Shown: piece after piece, positions 1 to 11,111 of the stretch
How positions within the stretch are numbered: the first letter of the stretch is position 1
Layout: each line of letters opens with the position of its first letter
Assembly (NCBI GenBank): GCA_963575745.1
Contig: CAUYUJ010019883.1
Coordinates: 97,501-161,500, forward strand
Reading direction: 5' to 3'
Origin: Prorocentrum cordatum
Taxonomy: Eukaryota > Sar > Dinophyceae > Prorocentrales > Prorocentraceae
DNA: 64,000 bases
The notes under the pieces: model-generated
Databases searched by the model: none
Told to the model about the DNA's origin: nothing
What the model saw: only the letters and a program-made list of their open reading frames with translations
Program-made: the position numbers and the translations under genes

Positions 1-175
1 TGGTGCCAGTGCTGGTGCGGGTGATGGTGACGGTGATCATGATGGTGAGGGTGAGGGTGAGGGTGCTGGTGATCGTGAGAGTTTGGATAAGGATGAGAAA
101 GAGGCTGAGGAGGGGAGGAGGAGGAAGAGGAGGATGAGAAGGAGGATGATGAGGAGGAGGAGGAAGGGTCTTCTC
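1..175. repeat. Degenerate GGTGAN simple repeat
   Basis: G-rich degenerate hexamer repeat (GGTGAT, GGTGAG and similar) that grades into GGA-type repeats. It continues off the left edge of the window. Open frames here are low complexity and I do not read them as protein. Confidence 0.6.
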
Positions 176-640
176 CTTGGATGCGTTCTGACCAGCATTT
201 CGACGCGAATCTTGCCGTGGCGACGAGGACAGCGAACGGCAGGTTCGTGTCCTGTCGACGCGGCGGCGACCCTGACCCTGGCGCGGCGACCCTGCCAGTG
301 GCCTCGAGGCGGCCGGCATCAAAAGGTCTGCACGATCGGAAAGTTGCGATGGTTGAAGGTTGAGCTATCCGCGTGGCGTCATAGACCAAGGCCAAAGTCG
401 TCAAGACACCAATCTGCATAACTACCTTTCCCCCTCTTGATACCCACGCCTCAGCGGTCTCCCAGGCCCGACGCCTCCCCTCCTCGCGCCCGAGGAAGAA
501 GCGCAGCCGCAGCCGCGGCCGCGCCAAGGGCCGGGACCGCAGCGCCAGCCGCCAGCGCAGCCAGAACAGCAGCGGCAGCGCCTCGCGCAGCCGCAGCCGC
601 GAGGAGCCGCACCGATGGCCCGCGCGGTGGGGACGGGGAC
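176..640. other. GC-rich stretch without a recognisable gene
   Basis: Ordinary-complexity GC-rich DNA, becoming Ala/Arg/Pro-biased at its right end (GCAGC-type repeats from about 495). No family match, RNA gene or clear exon was recognised. Confidence 0.4.
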
Positions 641-1075
641 GGGGAGGAGGAGGAGGAGGAGGAGGAGGAGGAGGAGGAGGAGGCGGAGGAGGAGGAGGAG
701 GGAGAGGAGGAAAAGGAGGAGGAAGAGGAAGAAGAAGAAGAAGACGAATCATAATAGTAATAATAATACTAATAATAATATTAATAATAATAATATGAAT
801 AATAATAATAATACTAATAATAGTAATAATAATCAGAATTCTAATAATAATAATAAGAAGGATAATAATACGAATAAGAATAATAATAATAATAACAATA
901 ATATAATAATACTAATACTAATAATAATAATAATATGAATAATAATTAGACGACGAATAATAATAACAATAATCATAATCATATGATTAGTAATATGAAT
1001 AATAATAATAAGAAAAAGAAGAAGACGAAGAAGACGAAGAAGAGGAGGAGGAGGAGGAGGAGGGGGAGGGGGACG
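641..1075. repeat. GGA / AAT / GAA trinucleotide sandwich
   Basis: Three adjoining blocks: (GGA)n to about 750, an AAT/ATA-rich block to about 1,007, then GAA/GGA again. The purine blocks have a strongly asymmetric strand (nearly all A and G on plus). Similar sandwiches recur at 39.2-41.0 kb. Confidence 0.85.
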
Positions 1076-1264
1076 GGGGACGGGGGCGGTGCAGGAGCCG
1101 CTCCACCGGGAAGGCCCTCCACGTCTGCCTCCGCTGTCGGAGCGCGGCTTACCGCTCGGGCAGGGGAGGCCCTCGGCATCGGAGAGGCGGCACAGGGAAG
1201 AAGCTTTGGCGAAGCGCCACGACGTGCTTGCAGGCCCACCAGGGAACAAGGTGCGCCCTCGAGG

Positions 1265-1361
1265 GCGCGAAGTTATTCGCGCTTCGCGGTTCGGCTCCGA
1301 TTCCTCCTCACCCTCCACTTCTCCCCTGGGAGGCGGCGCGAGAGCGCGAAGTTATTCGCGC
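1265..1361. repeat. Duplicated perfect hairpin
   Basis: The 18-bp sequence GCGCGAAGTTATTCGCGC occurs at 1,265-1,282 and again at 1,344-1,361. Each copy is a perfect 7-bp inverted repeat with a GTTA loop. The similarity continues a few bases on each side, so this is a short direct duplication of a stem-loop. Function unknown. Confidence 0.7.
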
Positions 1362-1399
1362 TTCGCGCAGCGCGACGCGCGAAGTTGGGAGCCCCAGGG

Positions 1400-1690
1400 A
1401 AGGTTTTGGGGGAGCCTGTCTGCGATCTGCACGAAATGTCCTCAGAGCATGTCTTGCTGGGACCGCCCTGTTTTGATACATCGCCTTCGTGCTCCATGAG
1501 CACTGGTTTTGTTAGTAGAGCGTTCTTTTGTTCTAGGAGCACTTCGTGGTAGGCCCCTATAGGAATGCCTGGACGGTCGCTCCCTGCTCAAAGGGAGGAA
1601 CAGATCGGGGAAACATGAGACGACACTGAGGTCAGCCGCGGGCCGCCGTACCGAACCCCACTGGGGGGGGGGGGGCCAAAGGGAGGATGC

Positions 1691-1722
<32 letters not shown>

Positions 1723-2840
1723 CACCGTGCCCCAGCATCGCTGGAGCGCTCTGGCGAGGTCGCGGTCGTGGGCGAGCAGCTGGGCGGGTAGCCCATTTTC
1801 TCCTTGCTTCTTCTCTCCGCCTCCCTCCTGTGTCATGCAGTGCCAATTCTACGGCACGACTGCCTTTCGGACTAGTGAGAGAGAGGGGTAGAAAAAGAGA
1901 GAGAGAGAGAGAGATGAAAGAAATGGGGGAAACGTAAGTAAGACTCGTGTTCGCTGGAGATTGGGTTTTCCAGCGCTTTTTGACGGGCCCGTTATGGGTT
2001 TTTGACGGTTCAGTCTGCGTGTGATGTTTGCAGCCGGAGCTCGCGTCAGATTTCAGATAATCTGAAATTTGACGGCCTTGTCAGGCCATCCCGAGGCCCT
2101 CGAACCTGAGCCTGATCACGTCTCCCCAAACAGAACGAGGGAGGGACAGAGGGCCCAGGGGACGATGTTTCGACATTTTCAGTTTTCGCACGTTCTCGTT
2201 GGTTCTCGGCGGTTGTCCAGCCGAGGGCCTCGGGGTGCTCTCCAGCTGCTGCACTTCGCCAATGGCGTTGGGGTGCCCAGATCGTCCCGAGCGGCCGCCA
2301 GAGACCCGAGTGTCGACCCGAAAACCAGACGACGAGGATCATTGGCGGGGATGGGCTCAGAGGGGCGTGCAACCGATGTTGTGGTATCGGACATCCTCGC
2401 CAGAGTTCACTCGGCTGCGGACGTCGTTCGGATTCCGAGCCCCAGCCGGCGTTTCAGAAGTTTGGCCTGCAGAAGTCTGGCCTGCAGGGGTAAGGTTCGC
2501 GTTTGTACACGAGTCACGGTTCTGTCGATTTGGCTGCGGCGTCGTTGCTGCTGCGTCGCTGAGTCCCCGTCGGCTGTTTTCGGCGGGCTGCAGTTTCGAT
2601 CGGTTAGCGGTCTTGCGCTCGGTTTGGTCGGTTGCGGGCTTTGCTGCCGCCGTGGGCAGCCTCGAGCAAGGAGGCGGCGCGGCGGCGGGAGGGCGGAGAA
2701 ACTGGGGAGGAGGGCATGACATCGTCCTTCCCCCTCTCCCGCCCTTCACCCTCGCTGGGTGCCGGGGGAGTTGCAGTTTCCTGCGACGGCGGGGGCGCAG
2801 ACGAGTGGCAGACTCTAACGTCAGATGTGCCTTCTCCTCT
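1400..2840. other. Unassigned region with GA microsatellites
   Basis: Contains (GA)n tracts near 1,690-1,722 and 1,880-1,915 and a G13 run near 1,662. A perfect 9-bp inverted repeat with a 1-base loop (ATTTCAGAT / ATCTGAAAT) lies at 2,050-2,068. Several frames are open on both strands but none shows a recognisable domain. Confidence 0.4.
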
Positions 2841-3533
2841 TGTGAGAGAGCAGGAGGAGGAGGACGAGGAGGAGGAAGAGGAGCAGGAGGAGGAGGAAGA
2901 GGAGGAGGCGGAGGAGGCGGAGGCGGAGGAGGAGGCGGAGGAGGCGGAGGCGGAGGCGGAGGAGGAGGAGGAGCAGGAGGAGGAGGAGGAGGAGGAAGAG
3001 GAGGAGAAGACCTCTTGGCGGCCCCTCCCAGCGCCCGCCCGCCTCGCGCGCAGGAGCCGCCGAAGCGCAAGAGGCGGAAGCCCTCGCCCTCCGAGGAGAG
3101 CGGCGGCAGCGGCAGCGGGGCGGAGGAGCAGGAGGAACAGGAGGAGGAGGAGAAGGAGGATTAGGAGGAGGAGGAGGAGGAGGAGGAGGGAGGAGGAGGA
3201 GGGGCATGAGGAGGAGGAGGAGGAGGAGGAGGAGGAGGGGAGGAGGAGGATGAGGAGGAGGGGCGTGAGGAGGAGCAGGAGGAGGAGGAGGAGGAGAGGA
3301 GCAGGAGGAGGAGGAGGAGGAGGAGGAGGAGGAGGAGGAGGAGGAGGAGGAGGAGGAGGAGGAGGAGGAGGAGGAGTGGGAGGAGGAGGAGGAGGAGGAG
3401 CAGGAGGATGGAGGATGCAGGGCGAGGTGGAGAAGGAGGAGGAAGGAGGATGCAGGAGGCGGCGGAGGATGAGGAGGCGGAGGAGGAGGAGGAGGCGGAG
3501 GAGGAGGGCGAGGAAGAGAAGGAGGATACAGAG
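2841..3533. repeat. (GGA)n polypurine tract
   Basis: About 690 bp of GGA/GGC-type repeats, interrupted near 3,015-3,130 by more complex GC-rich sequence. Both strands carry long low-complexity frames (poly-Glu/Arg or poly-Pro/Leu/Ser), which are expected from the triplet period and are not treated as genes. Confidence 0.85.
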
Positions 3534-3535
3534 TA

Positions 3536-3840
3536 GGGCCCAAGAAGCGCCCAAGACGGCCCAAGAGGGTCCCAAGACGGCCCAAGAGGGGCCCAAGCAG
3601 GGGACCACGAACCGAACATTCGATATTTGTGCCCCGAAAAGCTCCCAGGAGGCCCCAAGAGGCCGCCAAGAGGTCCCAAGAGGCGTCCAAGAGGCCTCCG
3701 AGAGGCCCAAAAGATACCCCACGGGGCCCCAAGAGGCCCCCAAGAGGCGCCCAAACCGCCTCCAAGAGGCCTCCGAGAGGCTCCCCACGACGCCCCAAAA
3801 CATATACAAGAGGCCTCAGACCCACAACCCAGGCACGGTG
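3536..3840 (+). repeat. GGCCCCAAGA-type array
   Basis: Degenerate tandem copies of a roughly 10-12 bp unit of the type GGCCCCAAGA or GGCCCAAGAG. This is the first of about a dozen such arrays in the window. Here the CCAAGA-bearing strand is plus, as it is in the 45-56 kb PPR region. Confidence 0.8.
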
Positions 3841-4014
3841 ACGGGATGGGCCGAATGCCCCTCGGATAACGCCAACGTCCCAATATGCGCCGATGACTCC
3901 TATCCACCCCCGCATGATGTTCCCAGATGCGCCAAGACGCACCGACGCGACTCTGATACATCCTAGTATGATACAGAGGGGACGGCGGCAGGGGGCGAAA
4001 CCCTTACGGATAAT

Positions 4015-4400
4015 AGTAAGAATGCTAAACATACGCATGGTAACATATATCGGTAACAATAACACAAATAATGCGAATACTACGAATGCTAATAATTTTA
4101 ATACTCATAATAACATCAATGATAATACGAATGACATTATAGTAATAATCATAATAATACTAATGCTACTAATAATAATAATGAAAATCATATTGATGAT
4201 GATAATATTAATAATAAGAATAATAATATAGATGATCAATAATAATATTAATAATACTATTAGTAATAACAATACTACTAGCAATGACACTAACAATGCG
4301 AATTATAATGCTAACACTTGTCGTAGTTATATGACTCTTAATGCTGTATATTATATAAATATTAGTAATATTAGTATAAGCTACCAGTCGCAATGGTACT
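4015..4400. repeat. AAT-rich trinucleotide block
   Basis: A/T-rich degenerate AATNNT repeat, very different in base composition from its neighbours. No gene seen. It abuts the left arm of the inverted-repeat element that follows. Confidence 0.75.
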
Positions 4401-4404
4401 AACA

Positions 4405-5640
4405 CGAGAGCAGTGATGATAGAAAGAGCGTGTTCTACCGCTGCTGGCGGAAAACCGGGGGGGGTCACTGCCGGTTCGAACCCCTCCCCCCCCCCCCTGG
4501 AAAACCGTGGGGGGTCACTACCAGTTCGAACCCCTCCCCCCCCCCCCAGTTCATCATGAAAAGGGGGGGGGTCACTACCGGTTCGACCCCCCCCCCTCGA
4601 AAACCGGGGGGGGTCACTACCGGTTCGAACCCCCCCCCCCTCGAAAACCGAGTGGGGGTGCGGACAGTGGTGGGGACGGTGTTGGTGGGGACAGTGGTGA
4701 GGGGACAGCGGGACAGTGGTGGGGACAGTGGGACAGTGGGACAGTGGTGGGGACGGTAGTGGTGGGGACAGTGGTGGGGACAATGGTGGGAACAGGGGGG
4801 ACAGTGGACAGTGGTGTGGACAGTGGTGGGGACGGTGGTGGTGGGGACAGTGGTGTGGGGACAGTGGGAATGAGGTGGAAACAGTGGGACAGTGGAGGGT
4901 ACAATGGTGGTGGGGACAGTGGTAAAGGCGGTGGCGAGGACGGCGGTGGGACAATGGGACAGAGGTACAGTGGGGACAGTGGTGGGGACAGTGGGGACAG
5001 TGGTGGGAACAGTGGGACAGCTCAGTGGGACAGCGGAGGAGTCAGTGGGACAGTGGGGACAGTGGGGATAGTCGGGCAGTGGTTGGGGCCGTGGAGACAG
5101 TGGGGAGAGTGGAACCGTGGTGGGAACAGTGGTGGGGACAGTGGGGACAGTGCGACAGTGGTGGGGGCACTGGTGGGGACAGTAGGGACGGTGGTGGAAC
5201 CAGCGGGAACAGTGGTGGTGAGGACAGTGGCGCTGGGAACAACAGTGGGGGATGTGATGCGGACGGTGGTAGGGACCGGGAGTCGTTTGCTGGCGGTGCG
5301 TGGGGGGGGGTCGAACCGGTTGTGACCCCCCTCCGGTTTTCGAGGGGCGGGGGGGGGTTCGAACGGGTAGTGACCCCCCCCAGTTTTCCGATCCGGAGGG
5401 GGGGAGGGTTCGAACCGGTAGTGACCCCCCCCGTTTTCGAGGGGGGGGGGGGGGTGGGGGAGGGTGTTAGGGGAGGAGGGGGGTTTTCCCGGGGGAGGGG
5501 CGGGGGGGGGTTCCAGCAGGGGGGGAGGGATTTCGGAGGGGGAGGAGGGGGGCGACCCCCGGGTTCCGGAGGAAAAGGTTGGCAATTTTCCACAGTAAAG
5601 CGGCGGTGGATCACGCTCTCTCTCTGATGATACTATCCAT
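4405..5640. repeat. Inverted-repeat element around a GGGGACAGTG minisatellite
   Basis: The left arm has about four 45-58 bp units reading AAAACCGG-G(n)-TCACTACCGGTTCGAACC-C(n). The right arm (about 5,300-5,440) has three units in reverse complement (GGTTCGAACCGGTAGTGACC-C(n)-GTTTTC). Outside these units the match continues: left 4,412-4,440 pairs with right 5,599-5,627. The roughly 640 bp between the arms is a minisatellite of GGGGACAGTGGT-type units. No protein is implied. It could be a composite non-autonomous transposon or a satellite palindrome. Confidence 0.7.
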
Positions 5641-5888
5641 AACGATGGCAATAGTAGAAACAATAACCATACTGATACCATTAAGAAACACTGTCCATAA
5701 TGAATACACGAATGATATGGGTAATGATACTATTCTTGAAGAAGCAATGCGAAATGAGGATTAGAAGCGGACGAATGGAACGAATCATAATAAGAATCAC
5801 AATAGCGATACCAAATATGAAATTAATGATCATATTGAAAAAGAAGGAGCGACCGAGGGGAACCCCAGAGGCTGCAACGAGAGTAAGA

Positions 5889-6365
5889 TGAGCCTCCTCC
5901 TCCTCCTCCTGCTCCTGCTCCATCCTCCTCCTCCATCCTCCATCCTCGTCCTCGAGTGGTGGCTGCCCTTTCAGCTTCGTGCGCGAGGATGTCTATGGAA
6001 GGGCCAGCACCCGATCACGTAGGCGGGCGAGGGCCCAAGACGGCCTTGGCAGGTCCTTTCTACACGGTAGGAGGCAGGACCCGAGGACACTTGCTTGTCC
6101 TGGCTACCCTGTTTATCCTCCTCTTCCTCCCCTCCTCCCACCTCCTCCTCCTCCTCCTCCCTCCTCCCCCCTCCTCCTCCTCCTCCTCCTCCTTCTCTCT
6201 CCTCCTCGCCCTCCCCCTCCCCACCCTCGCCCCCCCCTCCCCCTCCCCACCCTTTCTCCTCCCTCTCTTCCTAGCCCTCCCCCTCCCCACCCTTTCTCTT
6301 CCTCGCCCTCCCCCATACCCACCCTCCTTCTCTTCTTCGCCCTCCCCCTCCCCACCCTTAGAGGA
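5889..6365. repeat. (CCT)n / CCCTCC polypyrimidine tract
   Basis: Pyrimidine-rich plus strand: CCTCCT to about 5,945 and 6,115-6,360, with CCCTCCCC-type units near 6,205-6,360. The intervening 5,950-6,110 is ordinary-complexity sequence with no recognised gene. Confidence 0.8.
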
Positions 6366-6399
6366 ACAACAGAGTTTGGAAGTCCGCACGGGCTTCTTG

Positions 6400-6512
6400 G
6401 ATCCGCGCTGGACCCCCCTCCCTGGCGCGCGGAGCGCGCCAAGAGCGGCGCTGGAGGCGCCGCCGGGGAGCTCCAGCGCAGACTTGAGAAATCTGCACGG
6501 ATCTTCAAGTTT
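6400..6512. repeat. Dispersed repeat with GC hairpin, copy 1
   Basis: Contains CTTGGATCCGCGCTGGACC, CCTGGCGCGCGGAGCGCGCC and GGCGCCGCC blocks. A diverged second copy lies about 42 kb away at 48,288-48,405. The centre forms an inverted repeat (GGCGCGC-GGA-GCGCGCC). Confidence 0.65.
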
Positions 6513-6535
6513 TGTGTGCATGCTTTTGACTATTC

Positions 6536-6815
6536 CCTTTTCAGAGCCCTCTTGGGCCGTTTGGGGGCCATCTTGGAGACATCTTGGGCTGTCTTGGGGC
6601 GGTTTTGAAAGCTTCTTAGGCCGCCTTGGATCGTCTGAAAGCCGAACATGCGAGAAGGCCAAGCTTCTGCAAGCACCTTTGTAACATCTACGATTTGGGC
6701 CTCTTGGGGCTCTCTCGGGAGGCCTCTTGGAGCGCTCTTGGGGCCTGTTTGGGCCCTCTTGGGCCGTCTTGGAACTATCTTCGGGCGCCTTGGAGCACTC
6801 TTGGCCTCGGCAATG
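6536..6815 (-). repeat. TCTTGGGCC array with core
   Basis: Degenerate TCTTGGGGCC repeats, the reverse complement of the GGCCCCAAGA unit. At about 6,630-6,670 it contains the family's non-tandem core: reverse-complemented, it reads TTCTCGC, then TTCGGC, then a CCAAGG end. Confidence 0.75.
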
Positions 6816-6985
6816 CGAATACGGCGTAATTAGCGAAGGTTTATGGCTTCGGGGGCGCCCATTTTGTATAGTTGACGAAGGTTTGTTGCCTCGGGGACGC
6901 AACAATTGAGTCATTTACTCGGGTTTGTGGCCTCGGGAACGCGAACAGTGTAATTTACTAGGGATTATGGCCTCGGGGGCGCGAA
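6795..6985. repeat. About 42-bp tandem repeat, four units
   Basis: The motif TTxTxGCCTCGGGxxCGC recurs at 6,841, 6,883, 6,925 and 6,965, giving a period of 40-42 bp. Units are diverged. Confidence 0.7.
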
Positions 6986-6989
6986 TCTC

Positions 6990-7310
6990 AAGTATTCCTA
7001 CGTGTCCCACGCCCCCCCGGGAACTCAGAGAACGCGATCCGGGCGTGGTAACCGGGCGGTTTGGGCCCCCCCCCCCTCGCGCGGACATCAACCATTTTCA
7101 GTAGGAAGCAGAAAGCAGGACTAACATTGGAGGCTTGATACTGCAACGGGCGCAGGGATCAGCACACTTCAGCCTACAGCCGGCGGATTATCATTACTCG
7201 TCTTCGTTTACCACCTCTTGGTTTCTTACCCTCCCCGGTCAGTAGCCTGGAGGAGGTGGAACGATAGCCCCAGAGCAAGGCACAGATAGGCTTGCAGCCG
7301 TGGCCGTGGG
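6990..7310. other. Unassigned sequence
   Basis: Ordinary-complexity GC-rich DNA with short C/G homopolymer runs near 7,007 and 7,067. No gene, RNA or repeat recognised. Confidence 0.35.
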
Positions 7311-7312
7311 AG

Positions 7313-7530
7313 GATGGAGGAGGAGGAGGAGGAGGAGGAGGAGGAGGAGGAGGAGGAGGAGGAGGAAAGGGAAGGATGGAAGAGGAGGAGGATGATGGAG
7401 GAGGAGGAGGAGGAGGAGCAGGCCATAGGACGGAGGAGGAGGAGGAGGAAAGAAGGATGGAAGAGGAGGAGGATGACGGAGGAGGAGGAGGAGGAGGAGG
7501 AGGAGGAGGAGGAGGAGGAGCATGCCATAG
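7313..7530. repeat. (GGA)n tract
   Basis: Purine-strand GGA repeat with two near-copies of a GGAAxGAxGGATGGAAGAGGA segment, so the tract itself is internally duplicated. Confidence 0.8.
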
Positions 7531-7539
7531 GATGGAGAA

Positions 7540-8400
7540 CGAGGAGGGAGTGGCGCGATCGAACTGGGGACGGAAAGAATGGGGATTGAGGCCAGTTGCG
7601 GTTCCTTCCCGCTCTGAGCAGGGCTTGCTGTCGTGGACTGCCCGGGCTTCTGCCCATTTAGACGTCGCTTCCTCAACAGAGGCCATTGTCTGTTCTGGAA
7701 GACAGCCAGCTCGGGCTTGCCAGGGGGAGGCGGGGAGGATCGAGAATTTGGTTTCTTGGTTGTATTGACGTTTTGGCCCTTGGGCCTCTAGAGGTGGGAA
7801 GTGCAGGGATGGTTTACTGGCTTACGCTGCACCGCCGACTCCTTGGGGTCTCGGATGCTTCGCTTCGGGGGCGAGTTGTCGCAACGGTTGCTGGGCGGAG
7901 TGCGAAGCTGTCATGTTTGACCCTTCCATGGAGACGTCTGAGGTCTCCTGGTAGTTATTGGGGGGCATCTAGGGAGTCTGAGTTGCCATTTGGGGGGAGA
8001 GGGGTCCTGGAGCCGCTCGAAGTCTTCATCTTGGGCCACTTGAGAGGGCCGCCTGGGAGTCGGTTTGGGGACTTCTCAGGCCGTCTTGAGGACACAAGCC
8101 GCCGCCCTCCTCCTTGCTTCGGCTGCAAATCATGGTAGCCGTGTGGGTCCTCGTACCTCCGCCTTTAGAGTGCATTGGCGTGCGCTAGCGCCTGGTAGTT
8201 GATGAGACAGCGCCGATATAGCGTCGATTCAGCGACGATGTAGCGTCGATTAGCGTCGGGCACTGTCGATCCGCAAGAGACAGCCAGATGGCATGGGAGG
8301 CTCTCATGAGTTGCTACCGAATCTTGCTCCTCCTCCCCCGCCCTCATCCTCCACTCTCTCTTTCTGGTCGCCAACTTGCCCATCTCGCCAAGCATGCCGA
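7540..8400. other. Unassigned sequence with a few TCTTGGG units
   Basis: A weak TCTTGGGCC-type patch lies at about 8,027-8,095. A small CGTCGATTAGCG-type repeat lies at about 8,210-8,262. Open frames show no domain that I recognise. Confidence 0.35.
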
Positions 8401-8407
8401 CGGCCGA

Positions 8408-8560
8408 GAAGAGGGGGAGGAGGAGGAGGAGGAGGAGGCCAAGGAGGAGGAGGAGGAGGAGGAGGAGGGCAAGAATGATGATGATGATGATGATGAGGAG
8501 GAGGAGGAGGAGGAGGAGGACGAGAAAGAGGGCAAGGACAAGGGCAAGGCAGAGAGGACA
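8408..8560. repeat. (GGA)n with a (GAT)n core
   Basis: Purine-rich GGA repeat with a short ATGATGATG run near 8,474-8,494. Confidence 0.8.
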
Positions 8561-8569
8561 GGGACAAGC

Positions 8570-9530
8570 AGGGCGAGCCAACAATAGCCCTCGCCCTCCT
8601 CGTCGCCCTCACCCCTTTTCTCCAGGGGGGCAACACAAAGAAGCATGAGCTTTTAGCTGTCTGCGGCCCTCCGAAGCTCACGTAAGTACGCTTATGCTGC
8701 ATGCTGCCATTTGGTTGTCACTCTCCCCACCGTGTCTGTCTACTCTCCCTCCTCGCTTCCCCTTCGAACACACCTGCTGGGGCGGGGTCGGCCCGCCTGC
8801 CCAGCCCACTCTTCTCCTCCTCCTCCTCCTCTTCCTCCTCCTCCTCCTCCTGAGTCGTCGCCCCCCGCTATCACCTCCCCTTTTGCCCTCCTCGTGCGGC
8901 CTGTATTGCACGCTGTCTGCGCGTCGTCGCTCGAGCGGGTAGTCTGTGAAGCAGCGCCACCGCTTCTGAGTCTCAGTGCTCGCCGTTGTGCCCGCGATCT
9001 CCCTCTGGAATTCGGTGAGCGGCGACTTCCTATCACCAGCCAGGCCCTCTCTGGGGTCACCGAATCCCTTCTCTTCGTGTTCCTCTCCCTCTTCTTTACC
9101 GTGGTGTCGTTTCAGTGGGTTCGGCGAGCGGGGTGGGTGGTTCGCTCTCTTCTCCCTTCTGCTCCTCCTCTTGCTCCTGCTCCTCCTCCTCCTCCTTCTC
9201 ATCATCCCTCAACTCATATTTTACAAACCCCCTTCTCCTCCTCGATGGAGTGGAAGAGGGAGGGGGCGGCCTCGCGGAGAAGTCGCGGTGTGCGGTCCCA
9301 GTGGGGAGGAGGAGTTAGGCGAGGGGGGAGGACGAAGGAGGAGGAGGAGGAAGAGGAGGAGGAGGAAAGGGAGCGGAGGAGGAACCCACAACGCACCAAC
9401 AATGTTGCAATCCACCTTCCCACCAAGTTCCCGCACCACGGGTCCTGGCAATAATTTGTTTTCCTTCAGCGAAGTGCCCCATTCGAAGCCAACCTTCCGA
9501 AAGTCTTCACTCGTGCCGAACAACTCCTTT
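8570..9530. other. Unassigned sequence with CCT and GGA tracts
   Basis: Contains CCTCCT runs at about 8,813-8,852 and 9,160-9,200 and a GGA run at about 9,330-9,380. Frames on both strands are Ser/Pro/Arg biased. No conserved domain or SL relict is visible. Confidence 0.35.
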
Positions 9531-9534
9531 GCAT

Positions 9535-10615
9535 TCAGCGCCGCGAATCGACGTGGCTGTTGTGCCCTGACAGTCCTAAGCCGTGCCAGAATACAATTCC
9601 TGGGGCTCCACCACCGCGAATCAACGTGACTGTTGCGTCCTGGCAATCCTGATTCGTGCCATAACAGAAGCCTTGATATGTCAACCACACGAGTCCTTGA
9701 AACTGTTGCAGACTTTCAAGACGAATGCGCGCGGCGCAAAGGCGAGAGCCACAGTCTGAAAAGGAACCTGTTGAGGCGAAATTTGTTTTAAAGCTGTTGC
9801 GAAGATTGCAGACGAATGTGCGCGGCGTCTGGGCGAGAACGACATGTTCGAAACCACTCGCCCTCCATCCATGCAGATACGTGCAAACGTTTAAGACGAA
9901 TTTGCGCGGCGCTACCCCGAGGAACACATTTCGACAAGGATCCGCACGCCCTCCCTGCAATTGCAAGTTTCAAGCCTCAGGGTTTCGAGTGGTGAAGAAG
10001 TCTGGGGCAAAGCGCCCAGCCCGCCCTACCGACACGTCCTGGGGTGCGACAGGGAGCACCGGTTTTGCGGGAAGTGCCCCATTGGAAGACGCACAATTCC
10101 TGAGACTCCAGCGCTGCGAATGAATCTGATTGCTGCGCCCCGACAATATTAAATCGTGCCAGAATTTCAGTCCTAGGACTTCAATTTCAACACCGCGAAT
10201 CAAGGCAACTGTCGCGCCCTGGTTATCTTTAACCGCGCCGGGACACACTTCTGGGGACTTCAAGCGTACGAATCTTTGCAAGTGATGCAAGCTTTCAAGA
10301 CCAATGTGAGCGGCGCCAGGGCGAGGGCCAGAATTCGAAAAGGAACCGCTATCCATCCTTGAAGCAGCTGTATAGTCAAGGACGAATATGCGCAGCGCTA
10401 TAGGGCGAGAGCGACCAGCCCTCCATCCTCCATCCGTGGAGCTATGTGTTAACTTTTGGGACGACTGTGCGCGGTGCCACGCCGAGAGCCACGTTCTGAC
10501 AATGGCCCGCCCTTCATGTGTGAAGTTGCTGTCAGTCTCGAGCTTCAGGATCATCAAGGTGAGGACGTCTCAAGCGAAACGCCCGGCCCGCCCTACCGAT
10601 ATGTATGGGTGCGTG
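9535..10615. repeat. Complex tandem satellite with about 555-bp higher-order period
   Basis: Diverged units recur, including AAGACGAATxTGCGCGGCG (9,718, 9,801, 9,895, 10,380 areas) and CACCGCGAATCAACG-type units (9,545, 9,612, 10,192 areas). A block ending CCCGCCCTACCGA occurs at about 10,018-10,031 and 10,572-10,600, suggesting a higher-order repeat of about 555 bp. Open frames follow the satellite and show no domain. Confidence 0.6.
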
Positions 10616-10667
10616 TGTGGCAGGGAGGAATCACTTGTGTCAGAAAAAATGGATGGATGAGGGGGAG

Positions 10668-10945
10668 GGAAATGTAGGAGGAGGAGGAGGAGGAGGAGGA
10701 GGGGGAGGGGGGAGGGGAGGAGGAGGGAGGGAGGGGGGGTGGGGGAGGGGGGAGGGGTGGGGAGGGGTTGGGGTAGGTGGCCGCGTTCGAAGAACTCTGA
10801 GGCCGTCAGGCCTGAGTCCTGAGGGGAGGGGGAGGGGGAGGTGCAGGAGGAGGGGGAGGTGAGAAGTTGAGCGTGCAGGAGGAGGGGGAGGTGAGTGAGG
10901 AGGGGGAGGGGGAGGTGCAGGAGGAGGAGCGTCGCGGTCTGAGCC
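10668..10945. repeat. GGA / GGGGA purine tract
   Basis: Two purine blocks separated by about 60 bp, the second with GAGGxGGGGGAGGTG-type units. Confidence 0.75.
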
Positions 10946-11049
10946 CTGGCGTCCGCTCCTAGCCAAGGGGGCGGCGCGAGGGTGCGGGGGCGCGACGATG
11001 ATCGCGAATCGCGGGGTGCGATGCGCGAAATTAGGCGACTTGGATACCG

Positions 11050-11077
11050 ACGACGACGACGACGACGACTACGACGA

Positions 11078-11111
<34 letters not shown>

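Noticed and set aside
2604-4065. 400-codon frames rich in Ser, Leu, Pro or Glu
   Set aside because: They follow (GGA)n and GGCCCCAAGA repeats. No domain or reading-frame-specific conservation is visible.
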